Assembly (NCBI RefSeq): GCF_018398315.1
Contig: NZ_JAHBRW010000001.1
Location: 1,856,001-1,920,000 of the forward strand
Direction: 5' to 3'
DNA: 64,000 nucleotides
Source of the DNA: Chelatococcus sp. YT9
Lineage (GTDB): Bacteria; Pseudomonadota; Alphaproteobacteria; Rhizobiales; Beijerinckiaceae
Shown: one piece after another, positions 10,137-20,408 of the stretch
Layout of the letters: each line of letters begins with the position of its first letter
How positions within the stretch are numbered: position 1 is the stretch's first letter
Notes under the pieces: model-generated
What the model saw: only the letters and a program-made list of their open reading frames with translations
Database searches by the model: none
What the model was told of the DNA's origin: nothing
Position numbers and translations under genes: made by a program

Positions 10137-10513
10137 GGTCCCTATCGGGTTCGTTCAAATGGATCTTGGTCTCAGCCTTCATCGGCATGAAACCGACAGA
10201 GTCGAGACGGGGGTGATAACGCCCGCGCAGGAGCATTGGAAGAGCGGACGAAGTCGCGCGTATTGCGCCGAATCAATGATTTATCGCCAAGAGGTAGCGT
10301 TCATCATTTGTCATCCTTATCATGATCGAATGGATTTTAAGGAATTGCAGTTGTTGATAGGCACGCTGATCGCGCGACGCTTTGTGTCGCCGCGGTTGCC
10401 GGGCCCCCCGAGTTGAGTTGCGTTCAGTGAAAGTCCAGCCCTTCAATCCCGCTCCCGACAGGAGATGCCGCAGCCCCGGGGCTTCGCCCGGCAGAAAGCT
10501 CCGAGCCAGCCTC
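10137..10513. other. Divergent intergenic region uup / tamA
   Basis: About 377 bp separate the uup start from the chosen tamA start. The stretch at 10270-10340 is relatively AT-rich (caatgatttatcgcc, cttatcatgatcgaatgg) and likely holds the promoters. A weak hairpin gcgac-N7-gtcgc lies near 10375. No gene or RNA was recognised. tamA could start further upstream within this stretch (see tamA). Confidence 0.45.
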
Positions 10514-12562
10514 ATGGCCGGGACGCAGCTCAGCGCCTGGGCGCCGTCGAGGGTGTGGGCGGTCGGCATGGGATTGTGCCTTGTTTCGCTGGTAGCCGCG
10601 CCGGGGGAACTCGCGGCGCAGACCGCGGGAGGTGGCGGCAGCACCTCCGGACAGGCGGAGAGGACTGACAATCGCTCGTTCTTCGACCGCCTCTTCGGAC
10701 GCAAAGCGGAGCCGGAGCAGCCGCAGATTCCGGTGCCGGATGCCGTCCCCTATGAAGTGACCATCGACGTTGTCGGCGATGACGACACCCTTGAGCAGCG
10801 GATTCGGGACGCTTCCAACCTCGAGGAGCTGAGGAGAAGTCCACCATCGGGGGCGGAGGGGCTGGTGCAGCGCGCTGCGGCTGACCTGCCGCGACTGTTC
10901 TCGACGATGGCGGCGCTCGGCTACTACGAAGCTAAGATCACGGTGACCGTCGCAGGGGTTGACGTGGACTCGACCGCCGCGGCGGCGCGCGTCAACAGCG
11001 CCCGGCGCGCGGGTCCTGTGCCTGTGGTCATCAATGTCAATCCGGGCCGTCTGTTCACCTTCGGCAGCCTGAAGGGCGTCAATGCGGCGACAGGCGCCGT
11101 GGTCGATCCGCCCGAGGCATGGGCGAAACTGAACTTCGCGCCAGGTGACCCGGCGGAGAGCAGCGTCGTGTTGTCCGCCGAGGCCGCGCTCGTCGCGCGT
11201 TTTCGCGACATCGGTCATGCCTTCGCCAAGGCGGTGAAGCGTGACGCCATTGTGGATTATGCGACCGGGCAGATGGATGTGACGCTGCGCGTCGAGCCGG
11301 GTCCCCTGGTACGCTTCGGCGATGTCCGGGTCTCGGGTACCGAGCGTCTCAATCCCGGCTTCATTCGCCGGCGGGTGACCTTCCGTCCCGGGGACGTGTT
11401 CTCCACGGCCGCGCTCGATGATTTCCGCAGGGAGCTCAATTCCTACGACGTTTTTGATTCCGTGCGTATTCGCGAAGGCAGCGCTCTGAATGATGCCGGG
11501 GAGCTGCCGATCGACGTTGAAGTGAAGGAGCGTCTGCCGCGCTTCGTGGGTTTCAGCGCAAAATACTCGAATACAGATGGTCCCTCGGTGAATGCCTATT
11601 GGGGGCACCGCAACCTGTTCGGCAATGCCGAGCGCCTGCGGCTCGATGCGACAGTCGCTGGGGCATCGGGCAAGATCCTGGGCGCCGATGGCCAGGAGGT
11701 GCCCTGGCGCGACAGGCTGGGCTTTAACTTCGGCGCAACCTTCGAGGTGCCGGGTATCTTCACGGTGCGGGATGACCTGATCGTGAAGGCGAATTATCTG
11801 CGCAACGTTACTGAGAACTATACCCAGCAGGGCTTTCTCGGGTCTGTGGGCGTCAAGCGTGAGTTCTCGAAGGAGTTTACGGCCCAGGTCGGCCTGAGTT
11901 TCGAACGCGCCAAATTCATGCGCGCCTACGGCGACGTCAGCGGCAGCGGTCGTTACTATACCCTCGTCGGCATTCCGGTGGAGGCCACCTACGACACCAC
12001 GGATTCGAAGCTCGATCCGACGCGCGGCTTCCGGGTGACAGGCACCGTCACTCCCTATCCGAGCTTCCTCGGGTCGACCATCGGAATGACGGAGATGAAG
12101 GGAGCCGTCTCCGGCTATCTCAGTTTGGACAAGGATTCCCGCTATATCCTCGCCGGACGGGTTCGCATGGGCAGCATTGTCGGTGTGGGTCTCTATGATA
12201 TTCCGCCGCCCCACCGCTTCTTCGCCGGCGGCGGCGGCTCCGTCCGCGGTTACGACTATCAGAGCATTGGCCCCAAGGACGCGTTCGGCCGCGTCATCGG
12301 TGGGCGCAGTCTTCTCGAGGGGTCTGTCGAGATGCGCATGAAGGTCACCGACACCATCGGCGTCGTGCCCTTCGTTGATGCGGGTGGCGCGTTCCGCGAC
12401 AGCGTGCCGTCCTTTGATGACGACATCAAATATTCGGCGGGTATCGGGCTCCGCTACTACACCAGCCTCGGCCCGCTCCGCCTCGACGTCGCCCGTGGTC
12501 TGAACCGTGACAAGGGCGATCCGCCATATGGCATTTACATGAGTCTTGGGCAGTCTTTCTGA
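10514..12562 (+). CDS. tamA: Translocation and assembly module subunit TamA (Omp85 family)
   Basis: TamA is an outer-membrane Omp85 beta-barrel that, with TamB, helps insert outer-membrane proteins. From ATG 10514 the product is 682 aa with a signal peptide ending near ELAAQTAG. POTRA-like repeats follow at about residues 60-310 (for example VRFGDVRVSGTERLNPGFIRRR). The C-terminal barrel contains the Omp85 motif HRFFAGGGGSVRGYDY, a VPFVDAGGAF strand and a terminal Phe (MSLGQSF). The frame is open from a TTG at 10382, but that extension is Arg-rich and unlikely. Its stop overlaps the tamB start by one base (TGATG), so the two are co-translated. Confidence 0.95.
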   Translation: MAGTQLSAWAPSRVWAVGMGLCLVSLVAAPGELAAQTAGGGGSTSGQAERTDNRSFFDRLFGRKAEPEQPQIPVPDAVPYEVTIDVVGDDDTLEQRIRDASNLEELRRSPPSGAEGLVQRAAADLPRLFSTMAALGYYEAKITVTVAGVDVDSTAAAARVNSARRAGPVPVVINVNPGRLFTFGSLKGVNAATGAVVDPPEAWAKLNFAPGDPAESSVVLSAEAALVARFRDIGHAFAKAVKRDAIVDYATGQMDVTLRVEPGPLVRFGDVRVSGTERLNPGFIRRRVTFRPGDVFSTAALDDFRRELNSYDVFDSVRIREGSALNDAGELPIDVEVKERLPRFVGFSAKYSNTDGPSVNAYWGHRNLFGNAERLRLDATVAGASGKILGADGQEVPWRDRLGFNFGATFEVPGIFTVRDDLIVKANYLRNVTENYTQQGFLGSVGVKREFSKEFTAQVGLSFERAKFMRAYGDVSGSGRYYTLVGIPVEATYDTTDSKLDPTRGFRVTGTVTPYPSFLGSTIGMTEMKGAVSGYLSLDKDSRYILAGRVRMGSIVGVGLYDIPPPHRFFAGGGGSVRGYDYQSIGPKDAFGRVIGGRSLLEGSVEMRMKVTDTIGVVPFVDAGGAFRDSVPSFDDDIKYSAGIGLRYYTSLGPLRLDVARGLNRDKGDPPYGIYMSLGQSF

Positions 12563-15500
12563 TGCGACGAGTTTCCTTCCCTGTTCTGCGCGTGGCATTG
12601 ACGGCCCTGGTCGGGCTGGTCGTTGTCGTGGCGCTCGGGCTCGTCGTGTTGACGCGGACGGATTTCGGTCGCGCCGAAATCGTGCGCCTTGTCGAGCGTT
12701 TCGCCAGCAGCGATGGCATGACGATCCGGATCGGACGTCTCGAGGGCGCGCTTCCCGCTGAGATGCGTGTGCGCGATGTAACGATTGCTGACCCACGCGG
12801 CGTGTGGCTTTCCATCGATCAGGCGGATCTGCGCTGGCGTCCTCTCGCCCTGATCAGCGGCCGGCTTGATGTGGAACTCGTGCGTGTTGGCCATCTCGAC
12901 GTGGCGCGCGCGCCGGACATGCCTCCCGCGCCGGCTCCTGCGGAGCCGTCTTCCGGGATGCCGCAATTGCCGTTCGGTGTTTCGCTGCAGCGCATGGACG
13001 TCACGCGTCTGACGTTGGGCGAGCCGCTGCTTGGCGTGCCCGCCGCTTTGTCGCTCACCGGCATGGCTCGTCTCGTGGATCCGGCGCAGGGTCTTGTTCT
13101 GGACATGTCTGCGGATAGGGTCGACGATACGCCCGGCCGTGCGAGCATTCAGCTCAATTTCCGCCCGGATACGCAGCAGCTCAAGCTCGCGGTTGACGCG
13201 AGCGAGCCGCCGGGCGGCCTTGTTTCCCGCCTTGCCGCCTTGCGCGGCGAGCCGCCCATTTCTCTCAACATCAGCGGCGATGGTCCGCTGGACGATTGGA
13301 GCGGACGTCTGCGCCTCACTCTGGGTGACAAGGCCGGAGCGGAGGGCGAAGCGACGCTGAAACGTAGCGGAACCTCCCGCAGCCTCGATGCCACGCTGCT
13401 CGCTGACGTGGGCGCGGTTCTGCCGGAAGAGCTCGAGCCTCTGGTCGGCCCCACGACCATCAAGGTCGACGCCTCATTCGAGGATGACGGTGCGATCACA
13501 TTGCGCAACGTCGCGGCTTCGAACACCGCTTTCGCGCTGACCGGCGACGGCGTAATCGCGCAAGGCGGAGCCGTGGCTGGTAACGCGCGGCTCAGTCTTG
13601 GCGAGGTCGCCCCATTCGCGGGCTTTCTCCCCAAGGTTCCGGGCCCGGATGGCCGCATCGTGCCGATGGCGTCCTGGCAGTCTCTGGTTGCGGATCTTGC
13701 TCTCGGCGGCACCGTCAACGCGCCCGAGGCCACGCTGAAGCTGGCCGGGCGCGATATCGGGATTACCGCCGCAGGTGGCCGGTATGACACCGGAGCTGTA
13801 TCGCTCAACGCGACCGTCCGCGGCGATGGCCCGCTCATTGCCGAGGCGACCCGGTTCGCTATCAAGCTCGACGGCATCGCTGACGCCTTGTCGGCAAGCG
13901 ATAAGGCCGTGGCGTCGGCGCTCGGGCCGCGGCTTACGCTGGCGGCTGAAGGAACGGCCGAACGAAGCGGCCGGCTCGACATAGCCGCCGCGCGCATCGA
14001 GGCATCGCCGATCGTCGCCACCTATGCTGGGCAGGTCGATCCCGCGTCCATCAAGGGCAAGCTCACGATCGAGCGTGCTGACATGGCCGCGTTGCGCGGC
14101 TTCGTCGAGCCGGACCTGAGCGGACAGGTGCAGCTTACCGCCGATGTCGACGCCGCCTTCGACATGAGCCGGCTCATCGTGACGCTCGATGGCGCTGCGC
14201 AAGATTTGAAAACCGGCATCGCCATCGCGGATAATCTCCTTGGCGGGCGTGCGACCGTGAAGGGTACCGTGCGCCGCGCCGGTGATGGCAGCTTTGGTTT
14301 TGAGACCTTCTCAGCCGATGCCGCCTATGTCTCGCTGACCGCTGACGGCTCAGCGACGGACCAGCGGGCGAATGTGGTTGCCAAGATCGCGCTGCCGGAT
14401 CTCCAGCGACTCGATCCGCGCGTCTCCGGTCGCGGCGATATCTCAGCCAATCTCACCGGCAGCCTTTCCCGTCTCGACAGCCAGGCAACCATTCAGTTGC
14501 GCGATGCCAAGGCCATGGGGCGGCCCATCGAGCGGCTGGTCTTGAACGTCACTGCCTCCGACGTGCTGAATGCGCCGCAGGGCGAGCTCAAGCTCGACGG
14601 CAGCGTGAACGGCAAACCAGCCCGCGGCAGCGGTCAATTCGCGCGCAAGGCGGATGGCGCCTCAGACGTCCGGGATCTCGACATAACGCTCGGTTCGGTG
14701 GCCGTGCGTGGTTCGCTGTCGGCGTCGCCGGCCTCGCTCGTGACGGGCCAGCTTGCGGTTACGGCCGGCGATCTGCGCGACCTCGCGCCGCTTGTGCTCG
14801 CCGAGATCGCTGGCCGCCTCGAACTGATGGCCAATTTCGACGCGCCTGATGGCAAGCAGGCGGCGCGCATAACCGGCTCTGCAAATCGCATCGATGCCTT
14901 CGGCGTCACGCTGACCGACGCGAAGATCAACGCTACTGGGCGGGATCTTTTCAAAGCGCCGGCCTTCAATGGCCAAGTCGATATCGATGGAGTCGCAACC
15001 AGCGGCCTCACGGTGTCACGTGCCCGTCTTACCGCAGAGGGCGAAGGCAATACAACCGACGTCAATCTTAACGCGGTGGTGCAGGGAGCGGATCTTGCGA
15101 CTTCGGCCCGGATCACGCCGACCGATGGCGGCATTGATGCCTTGATCCGGAGGCTCACCCTGTCGCGCGGCCAGACGTTGTCGCTGTCGCCGGATGCACG
15201 CATCAGCCTGCGCGATGGAACTGTCACGCTGTCCAACGTCGAAGTGCGTGCAGGCGCGGGGCGATTGACGGTCGCCGGCTCGGCTGGCGAGCGGCTGGAC
15301 GTGCGCCTCGCCGCTCGGGCCATTCCGCTCGCTATCGCGGAATTGTTCGCGCCGGGCCTCGGCGTGACGGGAGCGCTCAATGGAGATGTGACCCTGTCGG
15401 GGACCGCCGCTCAACCCTCGGGCCGCTACAATCTCACCATCACCAATCTCACCGCGCCACAGATCAGTGATGCGGGTCTTCGGCCGCTCGGCGTCAATGC

Positions 15501-16908
15501 CGAGGGCACTCTCGGCAACGGCCGCGTCAATGTGGATGCGCGCGTGACCGGTCTCGCGAATTCCAACCTGCAGATCAGCGGCTCGGCTCCCCTGGGAGCT
15601 GGCGCGCTCGATCTCGGCGTCAACGGCCGCATCGACCTTGGCCTCATGAATGCGCGCCTCTCGGCCGCCGGCCAGACGCTCACCGGACAGGCCATCGCTG
15701 ACCTCCGTATTCGCGGGACTGCGGCGGCGCCGACAGCCGCCGGAACGGTCCGCATCACCAATGGGCGCTTCCAGGATGCCGCTAACGGTGTCACGCTCAC
15801 CAATATCGAGGCGGTGATCAACGGATCGGAACGCGAGCTCGTTATCACCAGCCTGACTGCGCGGGCGCGGAATGGTGGCGCCATCACCGGCTCGGGACGG
15901 GTGGCACTGGATCCGGCAGCGGGCTTCCCCGGGCAGATCGCCATCAAGGCGAACAACGCGCAGCTGATGGCAACTCCGGTCGTAAATGCCACGGCAAATG
16001 CGGATCTCGCTATCGCCGGCGCGCTCGCGACACGGCCGAGCGTCACCGGCTTTGTTGAGTTCTCGGCGCTGGAGATCACCTTGCCGAAACGTTTCCCGTT
16101 CTCGGCGACGCCGATCCCGGTTACGCGTGTCAATGCGCCGCCGGCCGTGCGGGCTCGCGTCGCTGCGGAACAGAGGGCGGCGGCTGCACAGGCCGCCAAT
16201 CCCTTCGCAGCGACTCTCGACATTCGTGTGGCTGCGCGCAGCGGCATCGTGGTCCGCGGGCAGGGCATAAACGCGCAGCTCGGGGGCCAGCTGACCATCC
16301 GTGGGACAAGTGCATCGCCGCAGGCCGAAGGTGCCTTTACGCTCCGTCGTGGAACGCTCTCGCTGCTCGGTCGTCAGCTCACCTTCACGCGTGGTGAGGT
16401 GTCCCTCGACGGCGATTTCGATCCCCGCATCGATTTCGAGGCTGAATCGACGGCGGCCGGAATTACAGCCCGTATCCTCGTAACGGGGAAAGCTTCCAAT
16501 CCGCAGCTAGAGTTCAGTTCGTCGCCGGAGCTGCCCCGCGATGAGGTGCTTGCCCGCCTTCTGTTCGGCAGGCCCTCTGGCAGCCTCTCAACCGGTCAGG
16601 CGATCCAGCTCGCCCAGGCCCTGGCCGAGTTGACGGGCGAGGGCGGCGGTCCGCTCGGCGCCATCGGTTCGTCGCTGGGTCTCGACTCGATCGATCTCGG
16701 GACGACAAATTCCGACGGTTCGGGCGGCGTGGCGGTCGGTATCGGCAAACAGATCAACGATCGCATGCGGTTGAGCATCAAGCAGGGAGCAACCCCGGAA
16801 TCGAGCCGAGCCGCGGTTGATATCGACCTTGGCCGCAACATAAAGCTTGAGGCCGAAGCGGGTGCGGGCGGCGGCGCCGTTGGCATCGGCATGGAGTGGA
16901 ACTACTAG
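12562..16908 (+). CDS. tamB: Translocation and assembly module subunit TamB
   Basis: TamB is a very long periplasm-spanning protein anchored in the inner membrane. It partners TamA and is thought to move lipids or proteins toward the outer membrane. The 1448-aa product starts MRRVSFPVLRVALTALVG with one N-terminal membrane anchor. A huge repetitive beta-strand body follows (AsmA/TamB groove fold, many DGT-x-L-x-N-V and GSA-type strands). The C-terminal DUF490 domain includes NPQLEFSSSPELPRDEVLARLLFGR and ends MEWNY, typical of TamB. It is tail-to-tail with tssM (29 nt apart), which marks the left border of the T6SS island. Confidence 0.95.
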   Translation: MRRVSFPVLRVALTALVGLVVVVALGLVVLTRTDFGRAEIVRLVERFASSDGMTIRIGRLEGALPAEMRVRDVTIADPRGVWLSIDQADLRWRPLALISGRLDVELVRVGHLDVARAPDMPPAPAPAEPSSGMPQLPFGVSLQRMDVTRLTLGEPLLGVPAALSLTGMARLVDPAQGLVLDMSADRVDDTPGRASIQLNFRPDTQQLKLAVDASEPPGGLVSRLAALRGEPPISLNISGDGPLDDWSGRLRLTLGDKAGAEGEATLKRSGTSRSLDATLLADVGAVLPEELEPLVGPTTIKVDASFEDDGAITLRNVAASNTAFALTGDGVIAQGGAVAGNARLSLGEVAPFAGFLPKVPGPDGRIVPMASWQSLVADLALGGTVNAPEATLKLAGRDIGITAAGGRYDTGAVSLNATVRGDGPLIAEATRFAIKLDGIADALSASDKAVASALGPRLTLAAEGTAERSGRLDIAAARIEASPIVATYAGQVDPASIKGKLTIERADMAALRGFVEPDLSGQVQLTADVDAAFDMSRLIVTLDGAAQDLKTGIAIADNLLGGRATVKGTVRRAGDGSFGFETFSADAAYVSLTADGSATDQRANVVAKIALPDLQRLDPRVSGRGDISANLTGSLSRLDSQATIQLRDAKAMGRPIERLVLNVTASDVLNAPQGELKLDGSVNGKPARGSGQFARKADGASDVRDLDITLGSVAVRGSLSASPASLVTGQLAVTAGDLRDLAPLVLAEIAGRLELMANFDAPDGKQAARITGSANRIDAFGVTLTDAKINATGRDLFKAPAFNGQVDIDGVATSGLTVSRARLTAEGEGNTTDVNLNAVVQGADLATSARITPTDGGIDALIRRLTLSRGQTLSLSPDARISLRDGTVTLSNVEVRAGAGRLTVAGSAGERLDVRLAARAIPLAIAELFAPGLGVTGALNGDVTLSGTAAQPSGRYNLTITNLTAPQISDAGLRPLGVNAEGTLGNGRVNVDARVTGLANSNLQISGSAPLGAGALDLGVNGRIDLGLMNARLSAAGQTLTGQAIADLRIRGTAAAPTAAGTVRITNGRFQDAANGVTLTNIEAVINGSERELVITSLTARARNGGAITGSGRVALDPAAGFPGQIAIKANNAQLMATPVVNATANADLAIAGALATRPSVTGFVEFSALEITLPKRFPFSATPIPVTRVNAPPAVRARVAAEQRAAAAQAANPFAATLDIRVAARSGIVVRGQGINAQLGGQLTIRGTSASPQAEGAFTLRRGTLSLLGRQLTFTRGEVSLDGDFDPRIDFEAESTAAGITARILVTGKASNPQLEFSSSPELPRDEVLARLLFGRPSGSLSTGQAIQLAQALAELTGEGGGPLGAIGSSLGLDSIDLGTTNSDGSGGVAVGIGKQINDRMRLSIKQGATPESSRAAVDIDLGRNIKLEAEAGAGGGAVGIGMEWNY

Positions 16909-16937
16909 CCTCTTCGGTCCGACGCGCTTGCCGACGC

Positions 16938-19900
16938 TCAGGGGATCTCGGGGCAGCGGAACTGCCGAAGATCCTTCAGGCTGAACGGGTTGATAATACT
17001 GGCGGCGATGAGGCGCAGGGTCGCCGAGCGCGAGCCCAAGGTGTAGCGCAGGATAAAGCGGTCAGGCGCCTGTCCCTCAAGTTTCGGCGCGCCAGCCTCG
17101 ATCAATCGCAGAAAGGCGAAAGGGCCACGAAAATCGAGGCTGCCCGGTTCATTGCTGAGCCAGGGCGTGAGTTCTAGCTGCGCCGTGAGTTGCCCGTCGG
17201 CCGGGGGCCATTGCATGGTCCACAGGCGCGCTGGATCATGCCGGTAGACCAGGGTCTGTCCACCAATCGCGTAGGTCAATGTCTCGGCTGTCGCATCCAG
17301 CCGCAGGGGTTCCAGACTGAAGCGAACCGATGGCGCGGCCGGATTATCGGTGAAGAAGGCATCGCGTATGCGTGCAGCGCGCTGAAACTGTTCCAGCGCC
17401 GGGCGGTCGATGTCGAACGCCATGCCATGTACGGGGTGGACCTGCCAAGCCGGTGCGCTGACATCCACGAAGGGGCGGAGGTAGGTTGTGAAGAATTTTT
17501 CCAGCCGCCCCTGCGGTCCGAAAAGAGACGCGAAATCGTCAAGCGAGATCGACTGGCTAGCACGCCCGGAAAAGGGATAGCGGTTGCTGGTGACGAGCCG
17601 GCAGAACGGTTCCACCTCCCGCCATGCGGCTGCGACGCGGTCTTCCGTCGCGGCCGACGTCATGTCGGCGGCGGTATGGGCGACCTCATTGGCGATCCGC
17701 GCAAGCGGAGGAGGAAGGCTCGCGGCGCTATCCGCCAGCTGCCCGGCGGATGACCCGGCTGACAGGGGGGTAGCGGCATCCTGGGGGAGGTAGGCCGTTT
17801 GCGCCATCTGCCGGCCGAGAGCCCCGAAGCCGTCGATAGTCTGCCGAAGCCGCGATGCTCCGGTGTCGCCAGTCGCGACAAGTTCCCTAAGCCATGCGAA
17901 GCGCGTGGTGACCGGCTCACCCGTCATGAGGGTTCGCGGCTGGACTGCCCCCGCAGGGTTTGCGGATGCTGGCGGCGCGGCTGGCGTGAGATCCGTCTCC
18001 TGGCTGGCGGATTGGTAAAACCGCTCCAGAGGAGATGCCGGACCTGCAAGCTGGATCAACTGCTGGCTTGCCTGTTGCAAGGTGGGGGCTTGCGTCAAGG
18101 CGATGTCGTCGAGTAACTCGTTCCACGTCTCCACGTAAGCGGTGAAATAGTCCTCCGCGATCTCCTGCTCCAGTACCTTTGCGAGATCGCGGTTATCCGG
18201 TCCGGTCGCCAACGGAATGACCCATCCCTCTTTCGCGAGCGTTGCCGAAACATCCCGCAGCGCCGGGGCGACAACTGTCAGAAATCCGGCCCGCGTATAG
18301 AAGGCAGGAATGCCTTCGCTCAGGGGCTTGCCCGAGCGTCGGACGAGCAGACGACCAGCCATCGGCCCCGCGGCATCGATAGGGCGCCATGCGGACAGGC
18401 CGGCGGCGCGCACACGGGCCTGCAAGGTGGCGAGACCCCGCAGGACGAGGGTATTGATCGAAAGCGCCGCGCGTGCTGCTGCGATGCGGGTTTCGTCGAG
18501 CGATGAATGTGCCAGCGGGTGGGCCAAAAGCGCGCGGATATGGGGTGTCAGCCGATTGGCCGCGCTCTCATCCAGCTCGGGAGCTGTCTCTTTGCTATTG
18601 GCGATAAGCCAAGCCTGGGCTTCCTCCCGCCCGCCGTGGCGTTGTCCACCAAGCGTGAGGTAGGTCTTCAATCTGTCGAAAAGCGCGAGCTCCTCCGGAG
18701 GCGAGAGATTTTGCGGGCTCTCGGTCGGTAATGCGGCCTGGAGGTTGAGAAGGAGGCGAGGCAAGAGAAGCTGGATCTGCGCCCGATCATAGGCTCCACG
18801 ATGCGCAGTGAGAAGCACATCGCGCGCGCTACCCAAGGGCAAGCCCGCTCCAAGCCCGGCCACGACCGGAAGATCCGCCGCCAACCGGTCGAGTACCGGC
18901 AGAACGTGTTTTAGATCGGGCGCGGGGGCCTCCGCATCTCTGTTGAGAGTGCGGATGGCGCTGTCGCTGGCAGCCAGGGATTGTTCGACGTCGTTCAGTG
19001 ACTGATTGGTTTCCTCCAGCCTGTCCCGCCAGACGAGAGCGAGTGGGACGCTCCCCACGAGAAGGGTCAGCGCCGCCAGCGGTGCGAGCGTCGCCCGCCA
19101 TGCTGCCCGCCACGGGTGATGTCGACTGGCCAGGCCCGCTTCCGGTAAGACGTCACGGTGAAGAAAGCGTGCGGCGATGCCGGGGCTCGCGGTTCTGGCC
19201 GCTGTGCTGTCTGCCGGATGGAATTGGCTGACGTCGAGGGCAAGTGACCGCGCCGCGCCATGAAGGAGGCGATCCTTGGGGAGATGGGTCTCACCTGTCG
19301 CAGACTGAACCAGCTGAACACCACGCAGAACGGGCGACAGCTTGCTGCAATCAGGCTGCAGGATTGCAGCGGCGAATTGTGTGATCCGATCAGTCAGGAG
19401 CGCGACCTCCACCGGAAATTCCAGAATGCAGCCGGCGTGGTCAACCCGCGCGACCGTTCCGGCGCGACGGACGCTATGGCGCGCGAGACGAAGAAGCATC
19501 GCACGCAGACCGTCGTGCAACGTCCGGATCTGCTCCTTCGCCTGCCTTGTGGGCGAGGAGGCGGGTGTCGTCCCGGTTAGATCGAGAAGCGTGAGGTCGT
19601 CGAGCTCGGCGCAACCTGCGTAATAGCCGCGCAGATTGTTGATGCCGGTGATGACGAGATAAGCCGGAAGGAAGGGCCCGGCGATCTGCGTCACATGCGC
19701 GATACGATCGCGCCAAGCTTCCGCGAGGGCGGCACGCTGGTCAGCCGGGGCGTCGAGGAGTTCCGTGGCACCGAGCTCTACGATGAGGCCATTGAGCGGC
19801 TGCAAGGGACGCATCCGTTGGATAAGCTTGAGCAGGCCGTGCCAGCGTGCTTCGGTTTCGATCTCGTCCCTTTCCACACTCTTGCGGAAGGTTTCGACAG

Positions 19901-20408
19901 GAGCGGCCGCCGCTAACGCCAGCGCCTGGCGCCCCGACCACACCGCGGCGAGCGGGTTCTGATCCGTGGACGTCGGCTTTGCTGGGCGTTCCGCTTCGAG
20001 TTTCAACCCCATGGTCTTGAGCAAGAGACTGGCGGACTCTTGTGTCGAGCCCAGGACCAGATACCAGGGAGTTGCGTAGGCGATGGGCCGCAGGCCACGC
20101 CAACGGCCGCCGGTGCGGACCAAGACCGTCCTGATTTGGTGGCGAAGCCTCGCGAGGTCCGCAGCTATGGCGCGCTCCGCCGCGGCGCGCGAAACGTCCG
20201 CGGGCCCCCGTCGTCGCACCAGGAGCACGACCACCGCTATGGCGGCCATAAGACCGATCAGCGCGATCAGGAGGATGCGTGGGAGCACAGCGGCGAGAGG
20301 CTGCATGTCCGCAATAGTGAGGAGCGGTGCCCCGAACCAAACGGCGGCCGCCAGCTCGAGCGCGAGAACGAGCACCACGGTGACGAGAAGCCAGACTGTC
20401 TTGGTCAT
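16938..20408 (-). CDS. tssM: T6SS inner-membrane protein TssM (IcmF), degenerate NTPase site
   Basis: TssM forms the trans-envelope core with TssJ and TssL. The 1156-aa protein has two N-terminal membrane helices (about residues 6-30 and 40-64). A cytoplasmic region follows, with a third helix near WRATLAPLAALTLLVG, then the large periplasmic part containing the IcmF-related and C-terminal TssJ-binding domains (FRGPFAFLRLIEAG). In active TssM proteins WYLVIG is followed by a P-loop. Here residues 115-134 read WYLVLGSTQESASLLLKTMG, without GxxGxGKT, and the usual LDTAGRY Walker B segment is also absent. The start overlaps the tssL stop by ATGA. It is the last gene of the leftward T6SS arm. Confidence 0.95.
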   Translation of the reverse strand: MTKTVWLLVTVVLVLALELAAAVWFGAPLLTIADMQPLAAVLPRILLIALIGLMAAIAVVVLLVRRRGPADVSRAAAERAIAADLARLRHQIRTVLVRTGGRWRGLRPIAYATPWYLVLGSTQESASLLLKTMGLKLEAERPAKPTSTDQNPLAAVWSGRQALALAAAAPVETFRKSVERDEIETEARWHGLLKLIQRMRPLQPLNGLIVELGATELLDAPADQRAALAEAWRDRIAHVTQIAGPFLPAYLVITGINNLRGYYAGCAELDDLTLLDLTGTTPASSPTRQAKEQIRTLHDGLRAMLLRLARHSVRRAGTVARVDHAGCILEFPVEVALLTDRITQFAAAILQPDCSKLSPVLRGVQLVQSATGETHLPKDRLLHGAARSLALDVSQFHPADSTAARTASPGIAARFLHRDVLPEAGLASRHHPWRAAWRATLAPLAALTLLVGSVPLALVWRDRLEETNQSLNDVEQSLAASDSAIRTLNRDAEAPAPDLKHVLPVLDRLAADLPVVAGLGAGLPLGSARDVLLTAHRGAYDRAQIQLLLPRLLLNLQAALPTESPQNLSPPEELALFDRLKTYLTLGGQRHGGREEAQAWLIANSKETAPELDESAANRLTPHIRALLAHPLAHSSLDETRIAAARAALSINTLVLRGLATLQARVRAAGLSAWRPIDAAGPMAGRLLVRRSGKPLSEGIPAFYTRAGFLTVVAPALRDVSATLAKEGWVIPLATGPDNRDLAKVLEQEIAEDYFTAYVETWNELLDDIALTQAPTLQQASQQLIQLAGPASPLERFYQSASQETDLTPAAPPASANPAGAVQPRTLMTGEPVTTRFAWLRELVATGDTGASRLRQTIDGFGALGRQMAQTAYLPQDAATPLSAGSSAGQLADSAASLPPPLARIANEVAHTAADMTSAATEDRVAAAWREVEPFCRLVTSNRYPFSGRASQSISLDDFASLFGPQGRLEKFFTTYLRPFVDVSAPAWQVHPVHGMAFDIDRPALEQFQRAARIRDAFFTDNPAAPSVRFSLEPLRLDATAETLTYAIGGQTLVYRHDPARLWTMQWPPADGQLTAQLELTPWLSNEPGSLDFRGPFAFLRLIEAGAPKLEGQAPDRFILRYTLGSRSATLRLIAASIINPFSLKDLRQFRCPEIP

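Noticed and set aside
10424-12796. 790-codon minus-strand frame opposite tamA
   Set aside because: Antisense shadow of tamA/tamB, with no domains and an atypical composition.
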